From positions 1 through 64,000 of the forward strand of contig WBMZ01014180.1 in the NCBI GenBank assembly GCA_013400975.1: a DNA stretch of 64,000 bases, written 5' to 3'. The position numbers were made by a program, and so were the translations under genes. The stretch's first letter is position 1, and every line of letters begins with the position of its first letter. Source of the DNA: Atrichornis clamosus (lineage: Eukaryota; Chordata; Aves; Passeriformes; Menuridae). A model generated the notes under the pieces. The model was not told the origin of the DNA, did no database searches, and saw only the letters and a program-made list of their open reading frames with translations. Below are positions 12,001 to 34,118 of the stretch, one piece after another.

Positions 12001-15000
12001 AGCACAGGGTTGCAAGAGATTTGCTGCCAAAGGATCCTGAAAACGGGAAATGTCTCATTGAAAAGGGTGTTTCAAGCTTGCAAATTTGGTTGGCCTTGGG
12101 CTGAACTGGAATTGTAACAGCAAAGACCAGAAAGGACTGAGAGGGGCAGAGAAGGATGAGTCCACTCACCCAACTGGTGGAGGTCTCGGCTGGGGGCACG
12201 GGGAGGTGGTCCTGGATGCTGATGGGAAGGGATGGTGTTTGACCAGACCAAGGAAAAACGTCCCAAGCCTGAATGAGCAGTACCAGAGATCTACAGAAAA
12301 AAGCAGTCAATGGGAAGACAGTTGATTGATGAAGTAGCCTGAAATGAGGAAGGAGGGAGGAGGCTGCAATATGTAAACACTTTAATTGCAAAGTTGTTTA
12401 TTCGGCACTGTCCTAGGAGCTGACAGGGTAAAGTGTTATGGCTGCTTCCCAGGCTACGTAACAGGCACAGAGACTGACAGGGAAATTTTCCGCTTAGTGG
12501 CAGGGATATTAAATTGTAAAAAAGATAAGAGTTTATCGCAGAAGCAATAAGCTGCTATTCTCTCCAGACCTTGCTGCTGAACTTTAGAAGAAATGCTGTG
12601 GAAATCAAAGCAGTGCTCAAAAGGGAGAGATCTGCTACAGAAAAAATGCTGATTTAAATCTTCTCTCAATTCGCAAAATTGTTTTCACCTACAGAGAGGC
12701 TTTAAACAAGGGGGAAATGTATTCCAGTTGCTTGGGATCAAAATCCAAGTCTCAGACACACAAAGACTAGTCCAGAGGGAGAAGCCAATAATTAGCCACT
12801 GAAAAAACCATGACAAATGAGGGATTCAATAGGGGTGTAAAGTGAAGGAGAAAAAAGGACAAAAGAATAGAAAATGCTTTTGCAGTAGCAAAAGTGCAGC
12901 TAAAACACAGGATTTGACTATGTGAGGAATAAACAAAAGGTTATAGGGGGGGATTTCTTGGGAGTTAGTGAGCCTGAAGGTTGCACCGTGACAGTGCTGG
13001 TGCTTCGAAGGAAAGCTGCAGGAAGGTTGGTTTAGCTGGGAAGAGCCTCTTCCCATGGTCGAAAAATACAGACATGATGAGTCCAGGAAAAATTAGGTAA
13101 AATAAAATGGAAAGGATAAAATAAAATGGAAATAGAGGCCAGTGCTGGGTGTCCACGGTGGGAGTTTGTCCTGCTGCAGCAAAGCACGAAGCCTGGCCGT
13201 GGTCAGGGTCTGTCTGGGGACAGTGGGGACACAGCCTGGCACAGCAGGGGTGCACAGGGAGCTGGTCCAGGCTCTGCTGCTCAGCATCCAACCCCTCCCA
13301 TGGGCCTCCTTGTCTGCTGCAGGCCTCCTGGGACCCCACCCCAGGGATGGGGTACCTCCTTGCCTCACAGGGGTTGTCTCCATCTGAAGCAGCACATCTG
13401 AAGCTTTAAAAAAACCCAAAACAATTATTAGTTGCCTTTTAACTGAGATATTTGAAGATCAAAGAAATAAACAATGAAGGCAAAAATGACAAAACAGAAA
13501 ATGTGTTATCCTACTTCAGGAAAGTATTTGATCAAGTGCCAGACATGGAAGATCTGCTCCAGCTGCTGTTTTCTGCAGCTCAAGCAAAGGAAAGTCGTGC
13601 ACTCTACTAGTGGCTTTCAGACTGAAGCTGTAGGTAAGGATAGGAAGTGATGGTATCTCATGTTAAAGGACACAGTTGCTTGCCCAGTTATCCCTATCAC
13701 AGGATTCAGATTCTGCTAACAGTCAAAAGCAAATAGTTTAAATTACACTTTAAAATAGGCCAGTACTTTGGGAAAGGTCAAATTCTTGCTGGAATTTTGA
13801 GTGGTATATATTTTTACAGGAAAAGACCCAATAAAGAAGGTAAAATAGAGGAGGCAGCAAGCACTGACTGTATCAGCAATTCAGGCTCCCAGACTGCTGA
13901 GAACTGCCCTCAGGGAAATGAGATTATACTTTACCTCTGACATATATAGAATAACAGATTTCTCATTCATCTCTAAATTCATATTCAAACTGATTAGGCA
14001 AGAGCTACTGGAACAGGAGGAAAATCATGACCAAACCTTAGAAGCAGTATTTGTTTGCCAGATGAAGTCTCAGGGAACATTCTTTTGGAAATGAATACTC
14101 TAGACACTGAAAGAAATTAGACAAATTAAGGATGACTGCTCTATGCTTTCAGTAAATGGAAACATTTTTATTTATTTATTTATTTGTGGAAACAAGTTGC
14201 TTAAGCAATATTAAGGGCAAAGAAGGTCCTAGGGGAAAAAAAGAGTGATCAAGAATAAGTAAAACATTAAATAGTAAATAAATTCTTAAGATCAGAAAAA
14301 AATTTTAAGGTAATTTAGAGTTAATTTAATTTGAACTTCATGGCATATGACAAGAAAATCTGATCTTTTATGAAAATTAATATCAAGTGGTAAGGATCTT
14401 ATTTTCAACGTACAAGAGTATCAGTGTTTTCGGTAAGATAGTTACATATTGTAGCAAAATATGTACTAGTCTTGTTTACTTATTTTAGAAAACTTTTATG
14501 CTTGAGATATTTTGAAGAAAAAAAAAAAGATGTAACAGTTTATCAACTGTTAAATTAGTTAAATGTACAAAGAATAATAAAAAAAGAAATCTCAGAGAAA
14601 AATACCAAAAAAAATGAATGTAGAACCTCATAAGAACACAGGTGGTTATGGATTATGCCTTTCCAGCTGGATCCTACCAACCATTTTAAATTTTGAGAGG
14701 CTCTTGAGTTGGCATCCTCTATGCAACAAGCTTACATGTGAAAACTAGTCTTTTTCCCCCAAAATATACCACCCCCTTTTTGGTGTCTCAGGAAGTTCCA
14801 TGTCCTGCCAGAGCTGGATGCTGCTGCTGAATCCCGAGGGGGTCACCTCTCTCCCACAGGAGCTGTAATCTGGGATCTGGGTTGGAACACGCTGAGCCCA
14901 GGCTGGCTGTGCAGAGCCAGGGCAGGTGCCAGGTCACACCCATGGAGGAAGGACCTGCAGACCCACGGCCAAGAGATGTTTCTGTCATTTGGCACAGAAA

Positions 15001-17090
15001 AGGCTCTGAAGGGCTGGGGCAGAGCTTGTGGGCAGAGCCGCCCCAGGGAGCCTTCCCCCTCAATCCTCTCCGTTGTTAAATGATGCAGAAAAAGTGGGTC
15101 ACTGGGTGATGACCCTTCAGCCAAATGTTCAGTGGATCTAAGAGTTTATGAATCTCCGAGTTATTCTTCATGTCCCATTGAAATAATCTGTGTATATAAC
15201 AAAGCTGAATTTCCCGTTTTCATCACCAGGTCACCCGGGTGAGGTTGGCACTGCAGTTCACCCTCACATCCATGAACACATACATCCTAGGAAAACAGTA
15301 ATTTTGGAAAGATTCTCCCCTTCCAAGTTGAATTGTAGCAAGTTTCAGAAGTGACACACGGTTGCCAAAGATCTTCAGAAAATACTTGTGGGCAAACATT
15401 TAACAGATGTCAAGGTTTCTAGCAATTGTTTTTCAGGGAGTGTAAAACAGCCACACGAGTAAGGTGATTAGCAGCTCTGTGAGCAAGCAAAACTAGACAT
15501 TAAAATCAAGGTGAGGATCTTCCATGGTCACTTCACTTCAAGATCTTGCCATTATTCCAAGCAAATTTTAGCAGGTGAGCTGAAGTGTGAGTAAAAGGGA
15601 CAAAAAGCAAGAAGGAGGCACCCTACATGCAGAAGGCTGGGCACTGTCAGTTTTGCCATCACCAGCAACACTCAGGATGGAGAAGGGGCCAGGCAGTCTT
15701 TGTTCAGATAAACAGTGCTTGTTTATCGATGGTGTAAATGTTGCTAAGGTAAACTGATTAAATTAAACCCCCCATCCTTTCCCAATGTGGACACCACCTT
15801 CAGCAAAGTCTGCTCTGGGAATATGGTAAAAGTTGGGGGGTTATTCCAGATCAGTCAAATTTAATTATAGAAAAACCTATGGAAGACAGATTATCAGCCA
15901 GCTACTCAATAAAGAAACTTTTAGGCATATTTAGAAATCAATACCCATTTTATTAACCAGCTGTGCCAGTGCCCAGAGGAAAATAATAGAGAATAGATTA
16001 AAAAATATCAATATGGCTGATAGAAACTATTATTTTTTCATTAAAAAATGGTATGTAGAAGAAATACAAAATAGGAGAAAAAGAAGATCATTGCATTGTA
16101 CAAGGAGAGGTTAAATAAGACATCAGTTTGGAAAAGGACCTAAAGGAGAAGGGCCCAGTAAGTTAAAAATTACTTCAGGAAAGACAAAGGGGAACAATGT
16201 GTTATTATTTCTCACAAGGCAAGATTTAAGTTACACCCGTGAAAACATCATTCAGCCAAGCTGGTACAAAGCAGCACATAAACAGTGCCACTCTCTGCTG
16301 TCAGATACTGGAGAGGCCAAACCCAGGGATGTGTCTGGAAGGTGATGGTACTGAAAACTGAGCCTGGAGCTCTGGGTGTATCTACACCCTCCAGCCCACT
16401 AAATCCCAGTGCGTGGCTGTGGATGGCAGAGCTGCTGCCAGCACCCTGGGGAGGTACAGCTGGGTGCTTTGTGCCCCCTGCTCTCCTCACTGGGGACAGA
16501 GCTTTGGGCTGGGAGACGCTCAGTATGAGGCCCAAACCCTGTTCTTAGTGACACAGCCTGATTTTATCTTTTACGGAAAGAGTAACCTTAGCTGTTTTAA
16601 ATTCTGTTTGCTGAGGGAGTGGGGCAGAGGAGCTGTGTTTTACAACCCAGTTCCCTTTGGGACATATCCTTACAGACGTTCTCACCCACCCCTGTGCCCG
16701 GAGTGAGAGCATGGAATGAAGCAGGGGGAGAGGTCAGCACAGACCCATCCTTGGGAAGGGCTGCTTTGCTGGGAAGGGCTGCTCTCCCAAACCAGCAGGC
16801 AGCTCTGGCATCTCAGGACATGCCCACACTGGTGAGCAGGACAGCTGCACACTGCATTTTGTGAGCATTATTGAGAGAAATGCCAGGAACAGTCTGTGCT
16901 TTTGGGGCAAATGGCATGTGGATGCTTCATCCTCTGAGCTGGACCCAGGGGGAAGAAAATGGGGAAAACCCCAACAATTTGTCATCAGCACATAAGAGAA
17001 CTCATCCGCATCACAAGGAATTGCTCATCTCGGGAGAGACAGACATTTCACACTGGTGCCGTGTCACCGTGCCTCATCCATGATCCCTGG
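9030..17090. other. Intergenic DNA, no gene recognised
   Basis: No conserved protein-coding exon was recognised. The stretch contains a TTTA microsatellite at 14166-14185 and locally GC-richer patches near 13.1-13.4, 14.8-15.1 and 16.3-16.9 kb whose open frames look random. An AT-rich stretch spans about 13.4-14.7 kb. Confidence 0.35.
14166..14185. repeat. (TTTA)n microsatellite
   Basis: About five consecutive TTTA units lie in an AT-rich intergenic stretch. Confidence 0.75.
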
Positions 17091-17099
17091 CAGACTCAA

Positions 17100-17660
17100 A
17101 AGCACCCACAGGTGCCTCCCCTGCCCAGGGGAAACTGAATTTTGTTGGAGCTTTAGCTATATGGAGGCGGGCGGGGGGGTGAGAGGAATGTGGGACAAAC
17201 CAGCTTCTTCCACCTGGAGCAGATGGGGCGGTGGGCAAGGCCAGAGATCGGGAGGGGTACCCAGGACTCTGCCCACACACATTCTCCACCTCAGTAGCAG
17301 CAGATGCCGGCCTGTTGCCTGGGCTGCTGGCAGAGCAGGAGGAGACCCTGCTCCAGCCTCTTGCCCACCGCAGCTCCAGACTCCTTCCCAGGAGAAGCTC
17401 TGCGGTAGGAGCCAGGGCTCACGCCCCCGCAGAAGCTGGCCGTGCCTTGCAGCTGAGCACGCCTGCTCCGATGGGAAATGGGTGGTGGGGCTGGGAGAAC
17501 AGCGAGTTCCCTCCGCCGAGTGATCTCCTGCCATCGACTGCCAGATCCTGAACTTTGGCTCCGGCCAAGAGGCAGTAAACGAAGCAGATAATTGCCTGGC
17601 AGTGAGTGATAGGGAGCCAAGGGTGAGCGGGCAGGGAGGGGCGGGAGATGAGCGGCAGGA
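17100..17660. other. Orphan CpG-enriched patch between genes
   Basis: This roughly 550-bp patch has clearly more CpG (about 20 by eye) and higher G+C than its surroundings, with GGGCGGG-like and GCGGG blocks. It sits far from both gene promoters. Overlapping open frames of 106-155 codons on both strands are what GC-rich DNA gives by chance; none has a recognisable domain. It may be a distal regulatory element or an unannotated promoter. Confidence 0.35.
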
Positions 17661-17958
17661 TTATGTTTCAGCGGGAAGTATTTTTTAGGATTTGTCTATG
17701 CAGGCATTCAGGGGCTTTTCTGAATCACATGGGCTTAGCCCCAGGAGGAGGAGGATTCGCTGTAATTTTACACCTTTTCAGCATTTCAGCTGGTTCTGCT
17801 GAAATCTGTGTAGGGATTAAAGATGGAAAGGGACAGAGAATTGATTTCTTTGCCTTTGGTCTGCCAGGACAAACATTCAAAGCTAGATCACAGTTCAGAA
17901 TTTTTTGATGGCATGAGTGGAGAGAGGAAGGAGCCAGCAGCTGCCAGTAATAAATAAC

Positions 17959-17984
17959 TATTAGGAAACAGTATTAGGAAACAG
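17959..17984. repeat. Two-copy 13-bp tandem duplication
   Basis: TATTAGGAAACAG occurs twice in direct succession, with no mismatch. Confidence 0.8.
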
Positions 17985-19104
17985 TACCAACGAGAAATGT
18001 TGCTGCTGGGATATGCTTTCAGCTTTGGGGAACCCATCCCCAGGCAGCTCAACATTTACTTTGGTATCCAGAGTTTGTGTGCAAGTTCTCTCGCCCCAGA
18101 GCAACAGCAGCACTGGGGCAGAAGTCTGAGCTCAGCTCTCTGAGGAAGAAGGGAAGGCAGCTCATTGCACAGATAAACATCAAGGCTTCCACTGCCAGTG
18201 CCAAGGGTTAGCAACAGCACAGTGTCCTTCAGCAAATCAACACTCAAGCTGTCACCTGCAAAGGGAAGTGAAGCTTACCTATGGCCTGTTGCTGAAACTT
18301 TGATACTGATCTTTATGGTCATTCTCCTAGGAAGCCTAGGGACAACCTGTGCATCATAAACTGCTGAAACAGAACCATCTGAGCTTAAACTGAACTGTCT
18401 GAGATTAAACTAAAGGATCTGATTTCAGGGACAGATGTTAGTAAAAATGCTGTCCAACATCTACTTAATGTTTACATTTTTACCAGATTTGAGATAGACT
18501 TGCAGAACTATTCTAACACATTGAGGCAATGGAAAATGTCCTCAGTTTTATACACAAATCTCCCTAAATTAGAAATAGTTTTCCATTTCAAGTATCCAGC
18601 ATCAGGCAGCCTGTTCCTCCCTTTCACTGGGCAACTTTCTCTGGGCAGGGTCTGCTGGGCTGAAAGACAAAGTGTGGTATAAAATGTGGTCAGACAGAGC
18701 CACGTCTGTGACCACGGAGCAGGAGAAGAGCCCAACATTGCAAATGAGCAGAGCTGCCCAGGATCCAATCACCCAAAAGGCATCCTGGAGAGCAGAGAAG
18801 AGCAGGAATCCCAGCAATCCCTACACCCACCCTCCTGGGAAGCCCCCAGCTGCAAGGCAGGCATCTTCCTACCATCATCTGAGACAGGAGGAAAAGTCCC
18901 CAGGATGCAGCTGCCAGGGCAGCCGGATCTATTTTCAGCGGGGATGGTGCTGTCGAAGCCCTTTGGCGCACAGCACACCCAGTGCCACTGTCACAGTGCC
19001 ACAGTGTGGGTGGCTTCGTGCCACTGACTCAGCAGGCATTTTAGTCTGTGGCCTGGACAAGCCAGCAGTGCGGTCACACGTTACGGTTCGAAGCGGGCAG
19101 TCAT

Positions 19105-19726
19105 GAGGACAACATGGGCCACCAACATGCCCTCGTGGCAAAGAAGGCCACCGGCCTGCTGGGCTGCTTTAGGAAGAGCATTGCCACCAGACCAAGGGAC
19201 CTTCCCTGCTCTGAGCACTGGTGAGGCCACAGCTGGAGTAGGGGGTCCAGTTCTGCACTCCCCAGGACAGGAGAGGCATTGACATTGCAGAGAAGTCCAG
19301 TGAAGCACTGCAGAGATGCTGAAGGGACTGGAGCTTTTGCAATACGAGGAGACCAAGAGAGATGGAATTGTTCAGCTTGGAGGAGGCTTCATGAGGATCT
19401 TACCAATGGGTATGGATCCCTGATGGGAGAAGATTTAGAAGGAGAAGAAGCCAGACTCTTCTCAGCGGGATCCAGTGACACTGAAATACATGAAATTCCA
19501 CTTAGACATAAGAGAGAACTTGGTTTTCTGTGAAGGTGATTGCACACTGGAGCCAGTTGCCCCAAGAGGCTCTGGAGTTTCTCTCCTTGGAGATAGTAAA
19601 AACCCAAGTGGACACAGTCCTGGGCAACCTGCTCTAGTGGGCCCTGCTTTGAGCAGGAGGACTGGACTGGATGGTCTCCAGAGATGCCTTCCAGCCCCAA
19701 CTCCTCTGTCATCCTGTGAACTGTGT
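19105..19726 (+). mobile_element. CR1 LINE fragment, 3' part in plus orientation
   Basis: The segment follows the CR1 3' region in order: 'tgggctgctttaggaagagc', 'gtgaggccacagctgg', 'gtccagttctgc', the 'ggacatggag/gagagtcca'-like block, 'cttctcagcgg', 'cactggagccagttgcccc', 'tccttggaga', 'tcctgggcaacctgctctag' and 'ggatggtctccagag', ending in a degenerate 'catcctgtgaactgtg'. It covers the last roughly 600 bp of the element, corresponding to the end of ORF2 and the 3' UTR. It carries stops and frameshifts and is not active. Confidence 0.9.
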
Positions 19727-22360
19727 GGTGGTGAAGGCCACTCTGCTCAGGCTGTGCACAAGGCCAGTCTTTCACCTGCACAAACAGGCTATTGGCATAG
19801 GAGGCCTCTTACCTAAGAGGCAGCAGATAGTAAGAAAAATGTAAAAATGGAAAATGGAACCATTAGAGGCCAACCGGGCACATGTAAAGCCATAGGTGGT
19901 GCTGTACCCTAATTTATGTTATTATTTGAAGGTGCATAGCCAGCCCACCCTCCTCTGTGTGCACTCCACAGAATTAGTCAGGGTTTGCTCATCATTTTGT
20001 AACAACACCAAACGGATGAAGATCAGATTGGAGGTCCGTCTATTCCTCTGCCCAACGGTGTCCAGCAGCAGATGCTTACAGAAAGAACACAAGGAATAAA
20101 ACACTCATTGTGCCTTCCCTTGCACACCCTCCAAATCCTATCAATCGTCAATTCAGGAATATCTTGTGCCAAGGCTTTGCAGCCCTATCAGTTTTCAGTA
20201 GATTTTTATGAACTGTTCTTCTGTGATTTTTTTTTTTGCATTCTGTTTAAATATTGCTTGATGTCCTCACTGTGTGTCTTGTCCCATGAGAAATATGAGT
20301 AAATGCACCTTCTTGACACTGCTCACCATTTGTAAGATCTACCTTGCAGTGTCCTTTTCCAAACTGGAGAGTCTGTACTGTATGTGCCTCCCACAGGGCA
20401 GCTTCCTTTAATTAGACAAATTTGATCAAGACTGACTTGTCAGGGGTGTTCCAAGGACCTTTCTGTCACTATAGCAATGCTGAGTGTGCACAAAAACCAC
20501 TTGCACACAATGGGCAGAGAAATGCAAGCACAGAAGATTTATCTATCATGGATTAGTTCTGGAATACTTCCAGGCACCTTGAATCACCACTGGAAAAATC
20601 ACTTGCATCAAAGCAGAATGGGCCAGGAGGATGTCTAGCACAAGACTCTTGGGGGACTCTATGCTGATTTTGATATAGCAAAACCAGATGTTATCAGCAT
20701 AGGGAGCATAAAGGCAAATATCATCAGTATCACTTGCTGGCACCAGCGTACCAGCTGCTGCTGTGTGCCCTTAAACTGCAGATACACTGCCTGAATTCTC
20801 ACAAGAACCTGGGCAATTAGAAAATAACATTTGAATGCAAATCTGGGCCTCTGAAAGCAAAAGAGTCCTCAGGGTATAGGAAACTATGCCTGGGTTAAAA
20901 TCCTTCCCTCTTTCTGATGCTGAACACATTAGAGACAAGGAATTGGCAAATTTTGTGTGGCAGAATCTTTGGAGACATGAGCAGCTTTTTAAATATTTCC
21001 AGGGTGCCTGAGTTTCAGTTTTTGAATAAGCAAGCAGATGTGTCTGATGAGCCTTTGCAAAGCTCTTCTTCTCCTGCCACTGCTGTTGGAAAGCAGCCCC
21101 TCATCCCTGATTGTCTTCTGCCATATTTTACTTAGCTAAAAGCACCAAATGAAATCAACCATGGTAAACAACAGAGTGTTATGATGCAAAATGCAAAGCT
21201 CTGCAAAAAACTTGGAGTGGGGCGAATATAGAATATAATTAGGATAAGTCACATTGGAAAAAAGGATCTGAAATGTTTAAGAAAAAATAATTAAAAGGAA
21301 TAGTTTGGCAGAAGGGAGTCTACAGTTACTAGTAACAACTGAAGTAGTGTAGGGAATATTTCAGTCTTCCAGAGAAAGCACTGCTTAAGGCCACAGACTG
21401 GTGAGTGAAACCAGTGGGGTGGCCCCTGGTGTGGGAAAATCTCAGGCACTTGGAGCTGCCTCTGCACTCTCGCTGCTGCCGTACCCACTGTGGACCTTCC
21501 CCATTCCTCAGTGCTCAGGCGTGGCTGTTGTTCCTCCTCAGATGAATGAAATACTCGAAGTCTGAACACTGAGTTAATTCTGGTTTGGAGAAGTGATTAA
21601 AGGATATGAACCTCTCAAATGGTTTTAAATGCAGTTCTGGGTTTACCGAGGCTAAATCCAAGCTAGTTTCAAGCGGATCAGGTCTGCTCTGATGGCTCTG
21701 TGCTGCCTCACCACCAAGCACTGCCCTGTGCTGCTTTGGTGGCTGCTCTGGCCCTTTCTGATTTCCGTGCTGGGGCTGTGGTACCTAGAAGCAACTTCCA
21801 GCTTTAAGAAGCGTCATAAAGCTGGAATTTTCCTTCCATTCTACTTGTACATTTCACCTCCCCTGCCCTGTAAAACTCAGGAGGTGGATTCTGGGGAAGG
21901 TGGGTTCCCTTCTGGTCTTTCCAAAAAATTGGGAAGGAAAGTGGAATTCAAGGTTTCTCAGCAGCACTGAGTGGGAAGTTTTCAGGGCTGCCCCTACCTG
22001 TGGAAAGACGAGGTGAAGACTGTGTCCTCATGGTACAGGTCAACAGACCACACCAAGTCCTTTCCACTAAGTATGTGTTATTTGTTCCAAGATGTGTTAT
22101 TTAGTGTGTTGCTTTATAGTTAAAAATTCGCATCCACAATGCAGCACCCAAAAGGCCTTGTATGACAAACATGCCAAGTGCAGAAAATTCCCTTCCACAG
22201 CTCATGGCAGAAATCCGAAAGCTGAAAGGACAGGGGTTAACAATTTAAGACAGGACAGCATAACTTACTTCCCAATCACAGCTCAGAATTAAGAATTGGA
22301 AAACTTTTGCAAAATGAAGCACATGTGACAACTCAAACAGTAAATGAACCAAGGCACACA
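19727..22360. other. Intergenic spacer downstream of SLC25A20
   Basis: No gene recognised. It contains only short open frames and a short T-run near 20228. It lies between the CR1 copy and the predicted 3' end of SLC25A20. Confidence 0.35.
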
Positions 22361-22377
22361 TTCAAGCAGCAGCTAGC

Positions 22378-22383
22378 TTTATT
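22378..22383 (-). promoter_or_regulatory. SLC25A20: Candidate polyadenylation signal AATAAA (distal)
   Basis: TTTATT on the plus strand reads AATAAA on the minus strand, about 1.07 kb past the SLC25A20 stop. The minus-strand sequence beyond it is G/T-rich. Confidence 0.45.
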
Positions 22384-23383
22384 TAGTTCCAATAACACTG
22401 CATTACAATCAAAGGCAATTAAAAGTTGCTTTCTACTTCTTAGTATTAGTAATTTCTCAAATGAAAATGGGATTATGTTTAATAATAGTAAGAGAAAACC
22501 AAGGAACAGGAGCAAGGATAAAGTTAGACAAGACTGCAAGCCAGTGTCCTCTTCATGCATCCCACTTGTGTCTGAGACATTCAGTTCTTGGAAGTGCTGT
22601 TAAATTTTCTCACGCAAGTGTCAGGGACTGAATCCCAGGACATGGTATTTGATGAATCAAACATATCACAGGCTGCTATGAACCGTGCTGTACTTTTGAA
22701 ATCACATTTGGGCTCTCTTCAGTGGGACAGAAATGGATTTCAAAGACAAGTTCAGGTTAATCAAACACAGTTCCCCACAGTTTACTGGCTACCTCAGTAA
22801 AGCTTAGTACAAATGTTAAACATAATGCATTTTGTGTCCTAGTTCCACAGAAAAGATCAGCGTGCAAGACCTGATATGGTACCTGCAACACCCCTCAACC
22901 CTCTGAAACATAGCTCTGGCCTCCCCTGCTGAGTTCTGTGTTTACTGCTATACACACACAGATTAAACACAGGAACAGCCACAACTGAAAAACTACAGGA
23001 GATGAGAACAGTGTCTGACATTGCTTGCAGACATGAGCATGTGCAGCTGCTGACTTATGCCCTGAGAGTTAAGTACATTATTTTAAGGACGTTTTTCAGC
23101 GTTACATGTTTCTTCAGTAAATAAAGAATTACATTCTAAGATGTGTCCCCTTCTTCCATGAGGAAGTACTTAAGGTAGTGTGTGTGACAGTGACAGCTGC
23201 CTGTTAGCAGCATAACTGCCGTGCTACGTTGGCTCAGAAGGTTTGTTACCCCTAACTCCTCACCAACTGTGTCAGAGCTACAGCTTGCATTTCTGACTGG
23301 CACATAGCACCACCTAAAGAATGTGAGGAAGGCAAAAAGGTATTAGGCAAACAATAATTCCTGAAACGTTAAGTGATCATTCA

Positions 23384-23389
23384 TTTATT
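23384..23389 (-). promoter_or_regulatory. SLC25A20: Candidate polyadenylation signal AATAAA (proximal)
   Basis: AATAAA on the minus strand lies 60 bases past the SLC25A20 stop. It could support a short 3' UTR isoform. Confidence 0.35.
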
Positions 23390-23448
23390 CCTTTGAGGCA
23401 GACTTGCACTCTCTTCCTCTCCTCTCTCATTTCCAGACTTCCTAGTCT

Positions 23449-33709
<10,261 letters not shown>

Positions 33710-33778
33710 GGCGGCGGCGGAGGGTGAGGAGCGGGACCAGGAGCGGGACCGGGTCCGGTCTTCTGCGTCCCCGCCGAG

Positions 33779-33783
33779 CCAAT
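33779..33783 (+). promoter_or_regulatory. CCAAT box
   Basis: GAGCCAATGCC contains CCAAT about 70 bp upstream of the SLC25A20 ATG. It is a typical NF-Y site in divergent promoters. Assignment to NF-Y is inference. Confidence 0.45.
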
Positions 33784-34059
33784 GCCACCCCCTCCGCGCC
33801 GCGACCTTTACCCCAGTGCGGAGGACGCCGGGAGGCGGGCGTGGGGCGGGCCGGGACCGCGGCGGTGCGAAGGCTGCTCCCCGGCGCTGTCACCGCGCGC
33901 GGCCACCGGGGGCTGTCACCGGCCGAGCCTGGGCCAGGGGCTGCTCCCGAGGGCGCGGGGCCTGTTCCCCCCGCCCATCCGCAGTGGTTCAGCCGTTCCC
34001 CCCCGCCCCAGCGCAGTGGCCCGACCCGGCCCCGCCCCGCCCGGCGGAGGTGACGCACC

Positions 34060-34118
34060 GGGCCCGGCGGTTCCGGCGCGCAGGAGGAGCCCAGGGCGCT
34101 GCTCCCGCCGCCCGCCCG
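34060..34118 (+). other. ARIH2: Probable ARIH2 non-coding exon 1 (5' end not defined)
   Basis: A strong splice donor, CCG followed by GTAAGT at 34119, lies in the CpG island, divergent to SLC25A20. It is in the position expected for a non-coding first exon of ARIH2. The left boundary given is arbitrary because a transcription start cannot be read from sequence. Further non-coding exons in the 34.1-37.9 kb interval are possible. Confidence 0.5.

Larger units (their letters stand above)
22360..23448 (-). other. SLC25A20: Predicted SLC25A20 3' UTR
   Basis: This stretch follows the stop codon on the minus strand and ends just past an AATAAA hexamer at 22378-22383. That hexamer is followed by a T/G-rich stretch of the kind that supports cleavage. 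An earlier AATAAA at 23384-23389 would give a 3' UTR of only about 80 nt. Which one is used cannot be settled from sequence alone. Confidence 0.45.

Noticed and set aside
17056..17534. Overlapping 106-155 codon frames on both strands
   Set aside because: They fall in the CpG-enriched patch, overlap one another in several frames and look low-complexity.
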